NCBI GenBank assembly: GCA_024239075.1
Contig: JANBVI010000019.1
Coordinates: 1-35,677 of the forward strand
From: Fischerella sp. CENA71
GTDB taxonomy: Bacteria > Cyanobacteriota > Cyanobacteriia > Cyanobacteriales > Nostocaceae
Length of the DNA: 35,677 nt
Direction of reading: 5' to 3'
The first letter of the stretch is position 1. Each line of letters opens with the position of its first letter. The translations under genes and the position numbers were made by a program. The notes under the pieces are model-generated. The model had not been told where the DNA came from. It was given only the letters and a program-made list of their open reading frames with translations, and did no database searches. This document shows positions 15,137-24,081 of the stretch, piece after piece.

Positions 15137-16467
15137 GCCGTTCTATTGATAGCACTCACAACCCAAATTTACGTAGTTGGGTGAAATCTGCCAATCAGAA
15201 AGATACTGATTTCCCTATTCAAAACCTACCGTTTGGTGTGTTTCGCCCTCAAGGTAGTGCTGAAATCTCACGCATCGGTGTCGCCATTGGTGACCAAATT
15301 CTAGATTTATCTCTTTGTTACAACGCAGGACTACTGCAAGAACTCCCAGAACATTTGCAAACAGCCTGTACAGCACCTAACTTAAATCAGCTGATGGCAA
15401 TGGGGAATGAGGCTGTATCAATGTTACGCCGTCACTTGAGCCAGCTGCTGGAATGGAATAAACAACCACCTTCAGCAGAAGCGATCATTATTCCCATGTC
15501 TAAGGCTCAAATTTTATTACCTTGCAATATTAGTAATTATACTGACTTTTACGCTTCAATTTTTCATGCTACCAATGTGGGGAAGTTGTTCCGTCCTGAC
15601 AATCCCCTCCTTCCCAACTATAAGTACGTTCCCATCGCCTACCACGGACGTGCTTCTTCAATTGTGCCTAGTGGTACTGCAATTAAGCGCCCAACAGGTC
15701 AGATAAAAAAACCATCAACGCCAGACCCTAGTTTTGAACCAACTCAGATGCTGGACTACGAATTAGAAGTTGGGTTATTTGTGGGTGCGGGGAATGAGTT
15801 AGGACAACCTGTTTCTGTAGATAATGCTGAAGAACACATTTTTGGGCTGTGCTTGGTCAATGATTGGTCAGCACGAGATATCCAGGCTTGGGAATATCAA
15901 CCTCTTGGGCCTTTTTTAGCTAAAAGTTTTGCTACTACAATTTCACCTTGGGTTGTGACTCTAGAAGCACTGGCGCCCTTCCGTTGTCCGGCTTTTGAGC
16001 GTACCGCAGGCGATCCCTTGCTGCTACCGTACCTTTCTTCCTCGTTCAATACTGAAATGGGTGGTATTGACATTACATTGGAAGTGCTGCTGTATTCATC
16101 ACAAATGCGTGCAGTAGGGATGGAACCGTTTCGTTTGAGTCGTGGGTCTTTCAAACAGATGTATTGGACAATAGCGCAGATGCTTACCCACCACACTAGT
16201 AATGGTTGTAACCTCATCACAGGAGATTTACTGGCTAGTGGAACAGTTTCTGGAGCTGAGAAAGGCACACATGGATGTCTGTTAGAGATTACTGAGCGTG
16301 GTACTCAGCCAGTAAAACTACCAACTGGTGAAGTACGCTCTTTTCTATGCGATGGTGATGAAGTTATCTTACGCGGCTACTGTGAGAAAGAAGGTTATAA
16401 AAGGATAGGTTTTGGAGATTGTCGAGGTGTAGTCCTAAGTACTAAGTACTTGACGGTCAAGCATTAA
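15133..16467 (+). CDS. fahA: Fumarylacetoacetase
   Basis: Hydrolyses fumarylacetoacetate to fumarate and acetoacetate (EC 3.7.1.2), the last step of tyrosine degradation. 444 residues with the family's N-terminal SH3-like part (FGVFRPQG) and the FAH catalytic fold. Present are DFYASIFHATNVG, the catalytic-His segment YHGRASSI, the metal-binding LDYELEVGLFVG and DWSARDIQAWEYQPLGPFLAKSF, GDLLASGTVSG, and the C-terminal IGFGDCRG. The ATG at 15133 overlaps the previous stop by 4 nt. The frame is open to 15085, but that would only re-read the upstream gene's end. A 7-bp hairpin (16544-16560) follows, without a T run. Confidence 0.95.
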   Translation: MSRSIDSTHNPNLRSWVKSANQKDTDFPIQNLPFGVFRPQGSAEISRIGVAIGDQILDLSLCYNAGLLQELPEHLQTACTAPNLNQLMAMGNEAVSMLRRHLSQLLEWNKQPPSAEAIIIPMSKAQILLPCNISNYTDFYASIFHATNVGKLFRPDNPLLPNYKYVPIAYHGRASSIVPSGTAIKRPTGQIKKPSTPDPSFEPTQMLDYELEVGLFVGAGNELGQPVSVDNAEEHIFGLCLVNDWSARDIQAWEYQPLGPFLAKSFATTISPWVVTLEALAPFRCPAFERTAGDPLLLPYLSSSFNTEMGGIDITLEVLLYSSQMRAVGMEPFRLSRGSFKQMYWTIAQMLTHHTSNGCNLITGDLLASGTVSGAEKGTHGCLLEITERGTQPVKLPTGEVRSFLCDGDEVILRGYCEKEGYKRIGFGDCRGVVLSTKYLTVKH

Positions 16468-16876
16468 CTCAAATAGTCATGTTTTCGTACAATAATGAAA
16501 ATTAAATGAAATTTTTCTAGCCTTTTAGATAGAAATGTGTATTCCTCCAATGGTTGGAGGCGATCGCTACTGCAAACCTTTAAAGTAATACCAGAGTCAG
16601 ATAAATAACTAAACATTAAATGTATAGTTTAAAACTTCTGACACAACTTAGGCTGTCAGATTGGTTCGCTTGGCATAGCAAAGGCAAGCAATTTCATGAT
16701 AGAAACTGTTAATTTGTACAGTATTTAAGTGTGAATGTAGCTGCACACTCCAGCAGAATAGGATTTTTGATGAGTAACTAAGTCATGTAAGTATTCATAA
16801 CTAAATAATTAACAAAATGAAACAAGCTTTTCTTCCTCCTGCCGTCTAGTACTAGCCAAAATTTTGAGGAACTTTT
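16468..16876. other. Intergenic region between fahA and SDR gene
   Basis: 409 bp without a believable gene. It holds a CCTCCAA/TTGGAGG hairpin (16544-16560) immediately followed by a GCGATCGC (HIP1) site, then AT-rich leader DNA. It probably contains the promoter of the sugar-enzyme block, but I cannot pick a convincing -35/-10 pair. Confidence 0.5.
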
Positions 16877-17689
16877 ATGAGCTATTCTCCTTACCTGCTT
16901 AAAGGTCAAAAAGCACTTGTAACAGGAGCTAGTTCTGGCATAGGTGAAGCTGTGGCTCGCTATCTAGCTTTATCAGGTGCAGCAGTAGCTATCAACTATC
17001 ATTCCGAAGCTGAGTCAGCCCAAAAAATTGTTGATGACATTAAAGCTAATAATGGTGAAGCTTTTGCTATTCAAGCTGATGTCAGCAAAGAAGATCAAAT
17101 AAAGGCGATGTTCAGTCATATAGTCAACCAATTTGGTACTATTGACATTCTGGTAAATAACGCAGGTATTCAAAAAGACTCACCTTTTGTAGATATGAGC
17201 CTCGACCATTGGAATGCAGTCATTGGGGTGAATTTAACAGGACAATTCTTATGTGCTAGGGAAGCTGCAAAAGAATTCTTGCGTCGGGGCGTACAACCGC
17301 AGATTTCATCTGCCGCAGGTAAGATTATTTGTATCAGTTCGGTACATCAGGAAATTCCTTGGGCGGATCATGTTAATTACACCGCTAGTAAAGGCGGTAT
17401 CAATATGATGATGCGAAGTATTGCCCAAGAACTTGCCCCTCATAAAATCCGTGTTAATAGTATTGCCCCTGGTGCAATCAAAACTCCAATCAATAAATCA
17501 GCTTGGGACACCCCACAAGCCGAGGCGAAGTTACTACAATTGATTCCTGCAAAACGAGTGGGTGAAGTGGAAGACGTTGCCAAAGCAGCGGTTTGGCTTG
17601 CTTGTGATGACTCTGATTATGTCAACGGTACAACATTGTTTGTAGATGGTGGCATGACTTTGTATCCCGGTTTTACGGAGAATGGTTGA
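16877..17689 (+). CDS. SDR oxidoreductase, glucose 1-dehydrogenase type
   Basis: Classical short-chain dehydrogenase of 270 residues. It has the nucleotide-binding TGASSGIG at 16-23, NNAG at 94-97, and the catalytic Ser155, Tyr168 and Lys172 (NYTASKGG). IRVNSIAPGAIKTPIN and the C-terminal GTTLFVDGGMTLYPGF are typical of bacterial glucose 1-dehydrogenases (EC 1.1.1.47), which oxidise glucose to gluconolactone with NAD(P)+. The INYHSE stretch after beta-2 suggests NADP(H) tolerance. GAGGAA lies 6 nt before the ATG. First gene of a block with glucan-degrading enzymes (6 nt to the next start), which supports glucose as substrate, though SDR substrates are hard to fix from sequence. Confidence 0.85.
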   Translation: MSYSPYLLKGQKALVTGASSGIGEAVARYLALSGAAVAINYHSEAESAQKIVDDIKANNGEAFAIQADVSKEDQIKAMFSHIVNQFGTIDILVNNAGIQKDSPFVDMSLDHWNAVIGVNLTGQFLCAREAAKEFLRRGVQPQISSAAGKIICISSVHQEIPWADHVNYTASKGGINMMMRSIAQELAPHKIRVNSIAPGAIKTPINKSAWDTPQAEAKLLQLIPAKRVGEVEDVAKAAVWLACDDSDYVNGTTLFVDGGMTLYPGFTENG

Positions 17690-17695
17690 GCGGTT

Positions 17696-19816
17696 ATGCC
17701 TACAAAAGTTACTGTCAACCCTGGTCTAATAACGATTAATGATGGTTCCTCATTTCTTGTAACAGCTAGTGATGGTTCCATCGACGATCGCCAAGCACAA
17801 GGTTTTTTTGTTCACGACACACGTCTAATTTCTTACTATGAGATTTCCCTCAATCGCTACCAACTTTTGCTGCTAGCCTCTAGCAATATCAATCATCATA
17901 GTGCGCTTTATCAATTTACCAATCCGCAACTTCCCACAGTCAACGGCATTTTACCTTCAGGTAGTTTGCTTGTAACTATCCGACGCGACATTGTAGGGGG
18001 GATGCATGAAGATATCGACATTACCAACCATTACCCAGAACCAGTTGAGTTTCAACTGATGCTGGCGATTCGTTCTGACTTTGCAGATATCTTTGAGGTG
18101 AAAGCAAAGAACATCTTGACACGGGGAGAGACAGCAACAACATGGAAAGATGGTGTACTCTTTACCGAGTACCGTAGCGGCTCTTTCTTACGAAGCATTG
18201 TGACTGAGCCAGTTTGTTTCAGTTCACAAGCAAAGTACGCCAACGGTCGTTTAATGTTTAATGTTGTCATTCCTCCTGGCAAAATATGGCACACCTGTAT
18301 CAACTTTACAGCTTTAGCTAATGGCGATATTTTCAAACCTCAACAAACCTGTGCTGTGTCTCACAGTACAGAGGCTAAAAAGGTAAGCGATGAGTTTCTG
18401 ACTAATGCGACAAAATTACAATCATCTAATGCCGAGATTAGGGGATTCTATCAGCAGGCACTTGTAGATATGGCAGCATTGCGAATTAAGGTAGAAGATA
18501 ATGATCAGCAATTTTGGATGCCTGCTGCTGGTATTCCCTGGTTTATGGCTGTCTTTGGACGTGACTCCATAATTGCCAGCTTGCAGACGATGGCGGTTTA
18601 TTATGAATTTGCCCGTGGCACACTTGTAAGGTTGGCTCAACTGCAAGCAACACAGTTAGATGACTGGCACGATGCCCAACCAGGCAAGATGTTGCATGAA
18701 TTGCGACGTGATGAGTTAACTAAATTACAACAACTACCGTACAATCCCTATTACGGAACAGTAGATACCACTATTCTCTGGATTGTTACCCTAGCTGAGG
18801 CTTATAGCTGGAATGCTAACCTCAATATGCTAAATGAGTGTCGATCGCCATTAGAAAAAGCACTAACTTGGATTGATAAATATGGCGATTTTGACAGTGA
18901 CGGGTTTGTTGAATATGTCACTCATTCTAGTCACGGATTACGCAATCAAGGCTGGAAAGATTCGGGTGAATCAATAGTTTATCCAAATGGCAAGTTAGTT
19001 GAGCCGCCAATTGCTTTATGTGAGGTACAAGGTTACGTCTACGATGCTTGGCTAAAGGCAGCTTTAATTTATGAGGTGTGGGGCGAACAAGAACAAGCCA
19101 AAAAGCTACGTCAAAAAGCTTTGGAACTTTATCAACGCTTTAATGATCGCTTTTGGATGGAATCAGAAGGCTTTTACTGTCTTGGCTTAGATAACAACAA
19201 GCAACAAATTCAGTCTATCGCCTCAAATCCCGGTCACTTATTATGGTCTGGTATTGTACCCCAAGAACGAGCAAAAAAGGTTGTTGACCGACTTTTTCAA
19301 GCAGATATGTGGTGCGGTTGGGGTTTGCGGACTCTAAGCGCGAAAAATCAAGGGTATAACCCAATTAGTTATCAACGGGGAAGTGTTTGGCCGCACGACA
19401 ATTCTATTATTGCGGCTGGATTAAAGCGATACGGCTACCACAAGGAAGCTAATCGCATTGCTGAGGGGATTTTTGCCGCTGCTAGTTATTTTCAAGCTGG
19501 GCGGATGCCAGAATTGTTTGCGGGAATTGAACGCCGAGACAACAACTTTCCTGTGCCTTACCCAGATGCGAATATACCCCAGGCTTGGGCGGCTGGTTCA
19601 ATTTTCTTACTCATTCGCAGCATCTTAGGACTTGAAGCCGATGCACCACAGCGCCAGTTAAAGGTACGGCCAAGTCTACCAGAGTGTCTGCCAGATTTAG
19701 AACTGACAAATCTAAGTGTAGGAGACGCTAATGTATCACTGCGTTTTTGGCAAGAAGGAGAACAAACCCACTGGGAAGTTACCCATACAGATGGGGAATT
19801 ACAAGTTTCAGGATAG
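17696..19816 (+). CDS. Amylo-alpha-1,6-glucosidase / glycogen debranching-type protein
   Basis: 706 residues. The N-terminal ~220 form the beta-sandwich seen in GDE_N_bis proteins (DGSFLVTASDGSI-like opening, GFFVHDTRLIS). The rest is an (alpha/alpha)6 barrel: WFMAVFGRDSIIASLQ, DTTILWIVTLAEAY, GWKDSGESIVYPNG, MWCGWGLRTLS and SYQRGSVWPHDNSIIA, with acidic residues at the mouth as in GH63/GH15-like debranching enzymes. It likely cleaves alpha-1,6 or related glucosidic bonds in polyglucan. No signal peptide is visible, so it is cytosolic. It follows the SDR gene by 6 nt and is in the same operon. The exact bond specificity cannot be read from sequence. Confidence 0.82.
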   Translation: MPTKVTVNPGLITINDGSSFLVTASDGSIDDRQAQGFFVHDTRLISYYEISLNRYQLLLLASSNINHHSALYQFTNPQLPTVNGILPSGSLLVTIRRDIVGGMHEDIDITNHYPEPVEFQLMLAIRSDFADIFEVKAKNILTRGETATTWKDGVLFTEYRSGSFLRSIVTEPVCFSSQAKYANGRLMFNVVIPPGKIWHTCINFTALANGDIFKPQQTCAVSHSTEAKKVSDEFLTNATKLQSSNAEIRGFYQQALVDMAALRIKVEDNDQQFWMPAAGIPWFMAVFGRDSIIASLQTMAVYYEFARGTLVRLAQLQATQLDDWHDAQPGKMLHELRRDELTKLQQLPYNPYYGTVDTTILWIVTLAEAYSWNANLNMLNECRSPLEKALTWIDKYGDFDSDGFVEYVTHSSHGLRNQGWKDSGESIVYPNGKLVEPPIALCEVQGYVYDAWLKAALIYEVWGEQEQAKKLRQKALELYQRFNDRFWMESEGFYCLGLDNNKQQIQSIASNPGHLLWSGIVPQERAKKVVDRLFQADMWCGWGLRTLSAKNQGYNPISYQRGSVWPHDNSIIAAGLKRYGYHKEANRIAEGIFAAASYFQAGRMPELFAGIERRDNNFPVPYPDANIPQAWAAGSIFLLIRSILGLEADAPQRQLKVRPSLPECLPDLELTNLSVGDANVSLRFWQEGEQTHWEVTHTDGELQVSG

Positions 19817-19898
19817 CTATATCAATTTGCCAGAATCAAACTACAATTCAAATCCAAAAACTTAAACTAAATTTAATTACGAATTATGAATTAGCATC

Positions 19899-20840
19899 AT
19901 GGCAACTGATTCATCTAAAAAAACAATCTTTGCGGCGATGGGAGCTAATTTAGCGATCGCAATTACTAAATTTATCGCCGCCGCCATTACTGGCAGTTCC
20001 GCCATGATATCTGAAGGTATTCATTCTGTTGTAGATACTGGCGATCAACTGTTACTTTTGCTAGGACTTCGCATGAGTCAAAAGCCAGCAGATGATAGCC
20101 ATCCTTTTGGTTATGGGCAAGAACTTTATTTCTGGACTTTAATTGTTGCTATCCTCATCTTTGCTATTGGTGGCGGCATGTCAATTTATGAAGGAATCAC
20201 TCATTTAATTAACCCCAGCCCTTTAGAAAACCCAATGTGGAATTACATTGTTTTGGGTGTAGCAATAATATTTGAAGGTTTTTCTTGGACTGTGGCTTTA
20301 AGAGAGTTTTTGCCAACTCAAGGTAAGCAACATTTTTGGCAAGCAATCAAAAATAGTAAAGACCCAACAGTGTTCACTGTATTATTTGAAGATACTGCGG
20401 CAATTTTAGGTTTATTTGTTGCCTTTATAGGAATCTTCTTAGGACATTTATTTAATAATGTTTATTTTGATGGTATTGCCTCGATTATTATTGGAATTAT
20501 CTTAGCTATAGTAGCAGTACTACTAGCTAGAGAAAGTAAAGGATTATTAGTTGGTGAAAGTGCGGCTCCTCAAACTATAGCTAATATCCGTTCTTTGTCA
20601 AAAACAGAACCAGGAGTACAAGAAGTTATACGTATTCTAACAATGCAGCTTGCTCCACAAGAAGTATTACTCAACTTAGAAATTCAATTCTATCAAAATC
20701 TCACAGGTGAAGAAATAGCATTAACTGTAGAAAATTTAGAAGCAAAAATTCGTCAAAAACATCCGGAGATCAAACAAATTTTTATTGAAGCAAAGTCTTT
20801 AGCTGCCACTCGCAAATCTTCTCAATTTCTAAAACAATAA
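19899..20840 (+). CDS. Cation diffusion facilitator family transporter
   Basis: 313 residues with about six membrane segments and a C-terminal cytoplasmic domain (from ~210: VQEVIRILTMQLAPQEVLLNLEIQF) of the ZT-dimer type. The metal-site helices show SEGIHSVVDTGDQ in TM2 and FEDTAAILGLFVAF in TM5. In the better-known members TM2 and TM5 carry HxxxD, so the TM5 Glu-Asp pair marks the ZnT9-like branch. HPFGYGQELYFW is the classic motif before TM3. It would export a divalent cation, probably Zn, Co or Mn, by proton antiport. It sits between two glucan enzymes, 3 nt before the GH15 gene, so it is co-transcribed, which is an odd pairing. Confidence 0.88.
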   Translation: MATDSSKKTIFAAMGANLAIAITKFIAAAITGSSAMISEGIHSVVDTGDQLLLLLGLRMSQKPADDSHPFGYGQELYFWTLIVAILIFAIGGGMSIYEGITHLINPSPLENPMWNYIVLGVAIIFEGFSWTVALREFLPTQGKQHFWQAIKNSKDPTVFTVLFEDTAAILGLFVAFIGIFLGHLFNNVYFDGIASIIIGIILAIVAVLLARESKGLLVGESAAPQTIANIRSLSKTEPGVQEVIRILTMQLAPQEVLLNLEIQFYQNLTGEEIALTVENLEAKIRQKHPEIKQIFIEAKSLAATRKSSQFLKQ

Positions 20841-20843
20841 ATT

Positions 20844-23267
20844 ATGGTAAAAATTATTGGTCAAGGACAGGCTTTTGGCTCACCGGGCATTACTCCTCGG
20901 TGGACTCATGCGAACAAAGATGGAGTCGGAACAGCTTACTCTACCTCTAGTCGTGTTTGGTTTACTATCTGGAACGGTGTTGTCACTGAAATCTACCATC
21001 CGACAGTAGACAGACCCCAAATTCGAGATTTACAATACCTCATTTCTGACGGGAAAAGCTTTTTCCACGAAGAGAAACGCCATCTCGAATCAAAAGTCGA
21101 ACCTATGTGGACTGATGGTTTAGGATACCGCATCTTTAATTCCGATCCACAAGGGCGTTATACCGTTATCAAAGAAGTGATTGCTGACCCGCATTTATCC
21201 TGTATTTTACAGCACACAAAATTAACAGGAGAGAGCGAGTTTATTTCCCAACTCAAGTTATACGCTTTATGTGCGCCGCATCTAGAGGTTGGAGGTAGAG
21301 GTAATAATGGTTACGCAGTAGAAGTTGCTGGGCAAAATATTCTCGTGGCAGAAAAAGGAGGAACTTGGCTGGTGCTAGGCGCAACAGTCCCGTTTACTCG
21401 TCTTTCCTGTGGCTATGTCGGTCAAAGTGATGGCTGGACTGATTTAGCTGATAATTTCCAGATGGATTGGCAGTTTGACAAGGCTCTGGATGGGAATTTA
21501 GCTCTGACTGGAGAAATAGACTTAGATGGTAGGGAAGAGTTTACTTTAGGACTAGCATTTGGTATAACACTGCACAATGCAATTTCTACACTGTTTCAGT
21601 CGCTCAATATTCCTTTTCAACAGCATAAGCAGCAATACAACGAACAGTGGAAGCGATGTCTAACGACAAGCCGCTCCGCGTCTACGCGCAACGGCATCCA
21701 CTCATTAGAAAATGTTTCTTATGATGATGGGAAGTTGTATCACAACAGCATTAGTCTGCTTTTAGCTCATGAAGACAAAACTTATCCCGGTGCTTTAATT
21801 GCATCTATGGCTATCCCTTGGGGTGAAGCCAAAGATGACCAAGACCAAGGAGGATATCATCTAGTCTGGACGCGGGATATGGTTAGCAGTGTAGCAGGTT
21901 TAGTAGCTGCTGGCGAAACAGATACAGCAGTGCGATCGCTGATTTATTTAACCACTAGTCAGCAAGAAGATGGCGGATTTGCTCAAAACTTCTGGGTTGA
22001 TGGCGAACCCTACTGGCAAGGTATTCAACTAGATGAAGTAGCATTTCCCATTCTTCTAGCATGGCTTTTACACCAGGAAAAAGTACCACTGCACTTTGAT
22101 ATTTATCCCATGATTCTACGGGCGGCGGGTTATTTAATTCGTCACGGACCTGCTACCCAACAGGAACGATGGGAAGAATGTAGCGGCTATTCGCCTTCTA
22201 CACTAGCTTCTAACATTGCTGCTTTAATCTGTGCTGCTCAATTTGTTCGTGAACGTGGCGATGAAGCAACAGCAAAGTTTATCGAAGAGTACGCTGATTT
22301 TTTAGAATCTCACATTGAAGCTTGGACAGTTACTACCGAAGGAACCCTAGTTCCTGGTATTAAACGGCACTATATCCGGATTACTCCTTCAGATATTAAT
22401 AATCCTCAACCCAACGAAAATCCTAACCAAGGAACTCTTTTTGTTAGCAGCCAGCCACCTGGTAAACCAACAGAATTTTCGGCCAAGGAAATTGTCGATG
22501 GCGGGTTTCTCCAATTAGTGCGTTATGGAATTCGTAAACCAGATGACCCGATTATCATTGATTCTGTCAAAGTTATTGATACAGTCTTGAAAGTAGATAC
22601 ACCCGTTGGGCCTTGTTGGCATCGTTACAACCACGACGGCTACGGACAGCAAGAAGATGGCAGTCCTTACGTTGGTTGGGGTAAAGGACGTGCTTGGCCT
22701 CTCTTAGCAGGGGAACGAGGACATTATGAACTAGCTGCGGGTGGCGATGTCAAAACATATATCAAGGCGATCGAGGGATTTGCTTCAGACACTTGTTTGC
22801 TGCCGGAACAGATTTGGGATGAAGCAGATAGACCTGAAATTCACATGTATTTAGGAAAGGCAACAGGTTCTGCAATGCCTTTAATGTGGGCACACGCGGA
22901 GTATATTAAGCTGCTACGGTCAAATCATGATGGTCAGGTATTTGATTTTATTTCAGAGGTGGCGAATCGATATTTAGGCGAAAGACAAGAGTGTAAACTA
23001 CTAGAAATCTGGAAATTTAACCGCCAAGTAGACAAAGTTAAAAGAGGTTATACACTGCGAATTCACGCTTTAGCATCTTTTCAGTTGCATTGGTCACAGG
23101 ATAATTGGCAAACCGTAAAAGATACGCCTTCTACTTGCACAAAGTTAAGACTATATTTTGTAGACATCCCAGTTTCAGATAACCAGCAACAGCCAATCAA
23201 CTTTACCTTTTTCTGGATTGACAGCAATAAATGGGAAAGGCGCAATTACACGGTTGCAGTTATATAA
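20844..23267 (+). CDS. Glycoside hydrolase family 15 (glucoamylase/glucodextranase type)
   Basis: 807 residues. A glucodextranase-type N-terminal beta domain (GQAFGSPGITPRWTHANKDGVGTAYS, SRVWFTIWNGVVTEIYHP) precedes the (alpha/alpha)6 catalytic domain. The general acid is in RWEECSGYSPST (E444/E445) and the general base is E655 in LLPEQIWDEADRP. GYHLVWTRDMV and WHRYNHDGYG are also family blocks. It releases glucose from non-reducing ends of alpha-glucans. No signal peptide is seen. Residues ~272-288 (TTSRSASTRNGIHS) come from an inserted palindromic repeat that keeps the frame, at the linker before NSISLLLAHEDK. Directly follows the CDF transporter gene. Confidence 0.9.
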   Translation: MVKIIGQGQAFGSPGITPRWTHANKDGVGTAYSTSSRVWFTIWNGVVTEIYHPTVDRPQIRDLQYLISDGKSFFHEEKRHLESKVEPMWTDGLGYRIFNSDPQGRYTVIKEVIADPHLSCILQHTKLTGESEFISQLKLYALCAPHLEVGGRGNNGYAVEVAGQNILVAEKGGTWLVLGATVPFTRLSCGYVGQSDGWTDLADNFQMDWQFDKALDGNLALTGEIDLDGREEFTLGLAFGITLHNAISTLFQSLNIPFQQHKQQYNEQWKRCLTTSRSASTRNGIHSLENVSYDDGKLYHNSISLLLAHEDKTYPGALIASMAIPWGEAKDDQDQGGYHLVWTRDMVSSVAGLVAAGETDTAVRSLIYLTTSQQEDGGFAQNFWVDGEPYWQGIQLDEVAFPILLAWLLHQEKVPLHFDIYPMILRAAGYLIRHGPATQQERWEECSGYSPSTLASNIAALICAAQFVRERGDEATAKFIEEYADFLESHIEAWTVTTEGTLVPGIKRHYIRITPSDINNPQPNENPNQGTLFVSSQPPGKPTEFSAKEIVDGGFLQLVRYGIRKPDDPIIIDSVKVIDTVLKVDTPVGPCWHRYNHDGYGQQEDGSPYVGWGKGRAWPLLAGERGHYELAAGGDVKTYIKAIEGFASDTCLLPEQIWDEADRPEIHMYLGKATGSAMPLMWAHAEYIKLLRSNHDGQVFDFISEVANRYLGERQECKLLEIWKFNRQVDKVKRGYTLRIHALASFQLHWSQDNWQTVKDTPSTCTKLRLYFVDIPVSDNQQQPINFTFFWIDSNKWERRNYTVAVI
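21660..21702. repeat. Palindromic repeat inserted within GH15 gene
   Basis: GACAAGCCGCTCCGCGTCTACGCGCAACGG-like DNA is a known style of short interspersed repeat in Nostocales. Its GCGTCTACG core reappears at 23441-23449. Its translation has no counterpart expected in GH15 enzymes. Confidence 0.6.
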
Positions 23268-23397
23268 TTCGCAATTTGTAATGCCTATCTGGAATACATC
23301 GACAAAATCATTCTATCAATCAGCAACGCCGTAACAAAATATAGCAGTTTGTAACGAAGTGGGGTACAAAAGCAAGGACTCTAAAATCAATCAAATT

Positions 23398-23505
23398 ATT
23401 CTTCTGCCCTTCGGGTACTCTACGAGTAGACGCCCTCCGGGCGTCTACGGCAGTCCCCCATCGACGGGAACCGCCAAGACGAGGGCTGCCTCACCTTCTG
23501 CCTTC
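23398..23505. repeat. Composite palindromic repeat before cupin gene
   Basis: Contains a TACTC/GAGTA dyad (23416-23428) and a perfect 10-bp hairpin GTAGACGCCC/GGGCGTCTAC (23426-23448). GC-rich words typical of cyanobacterial interspersed repeats follow. It fills most of the 265-nt gap between the GH15 and cupin genes. An open frame crosses it, but the codons are repeat-derived. Confidence 0.7.
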
Positions 23506-23532
23506 TCCACACAATTCAAGAGAGCTATTTTT

Positions 23533-23970
23533 ATGCAGAATAACTCATCACACAAACCAAAAATTGACTACTGGCACGTTTGGACAGACCAAAACGGTGT
23601 CAGCCACCAGTCCCGTCGTCAAATTGAGGATTTCATTCAGAAAGGTATAGCTCCGGATACCTCACCTCAGTGGCTTTCTAAATTGAAGCAGTCTGGTGCC
23701 ACAATTACCTTTACTGTGCTACCTGTTGGATGGGTTGGTAACTGGCATGAAAATCCAAAACCTCAGTGGATTATCCCATTGTCGGGACGCTGGTTTGTGG
23801 AGACTATGGACGGGCAACGAGTCGAGATGGGTGCTGGCGAGATTTCATTTGGAGAAGACCAAGATACGAAAGCGGACGCGCAAGGTCATAAAGGTCACTT
23901 ATCTGGAACAGTGGGTGATGCGCCAGCTGTTCTGATAATGGTGCAATTTGACGATAAGATTTTATGGTGA
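23533..23970 (+). CDS. Small cupin-domain protein
   Basis: 145 residues. The core WHENPKPQWIIPLSGRWFVETMDGQRVEMGAGEISFGEDQ matches a single-domain cupin. The first motif carries His (WHENP), and GAGEISFGED and KGHLSGTVGD form the second. Such proteins bind a metal or small molecule, but no reaction can be assigned. Start at the ATG at 23533 (MQNNSSHKPKIDYWHVW). The frame is open further upstream only through repeat DNA. It may be transcribed with the sugar block or from its own promoter beyond the repeat. Confidence 0.75.
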   Translation: MQNNSSHKPKIDYWHVWTDQNGVSHQSRRQIEDFIQKGIAPDTSPQWLSKLKQSGATITFTVLPVGWVGNWHENPKPQWIIPLSGRWFVETMDGQRVEMGAGEISFGEDQDTKADAQGHKGHLSGTVGDAPAVLIMVQFDDKILW

Positions 23971-24081
23971 AATTATATACCTTAATAATCCCCTTTTCTA
24001 AATGAAAGCCCGCAGGATTTGATCGAGGTTGTAAGCCTGGGGCTTCTAGCTTTATGAAGCGCGTTTCCAAGTGGCAGATGC

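Noticed and set aside
23359-23532. N-terminal extension of the cupin protein
   Set aside because: It translates a palindromic repeat (PFGYSTSRRPPGVYGSPP) with no cupin homology; the ATG at 23533 fits the family.
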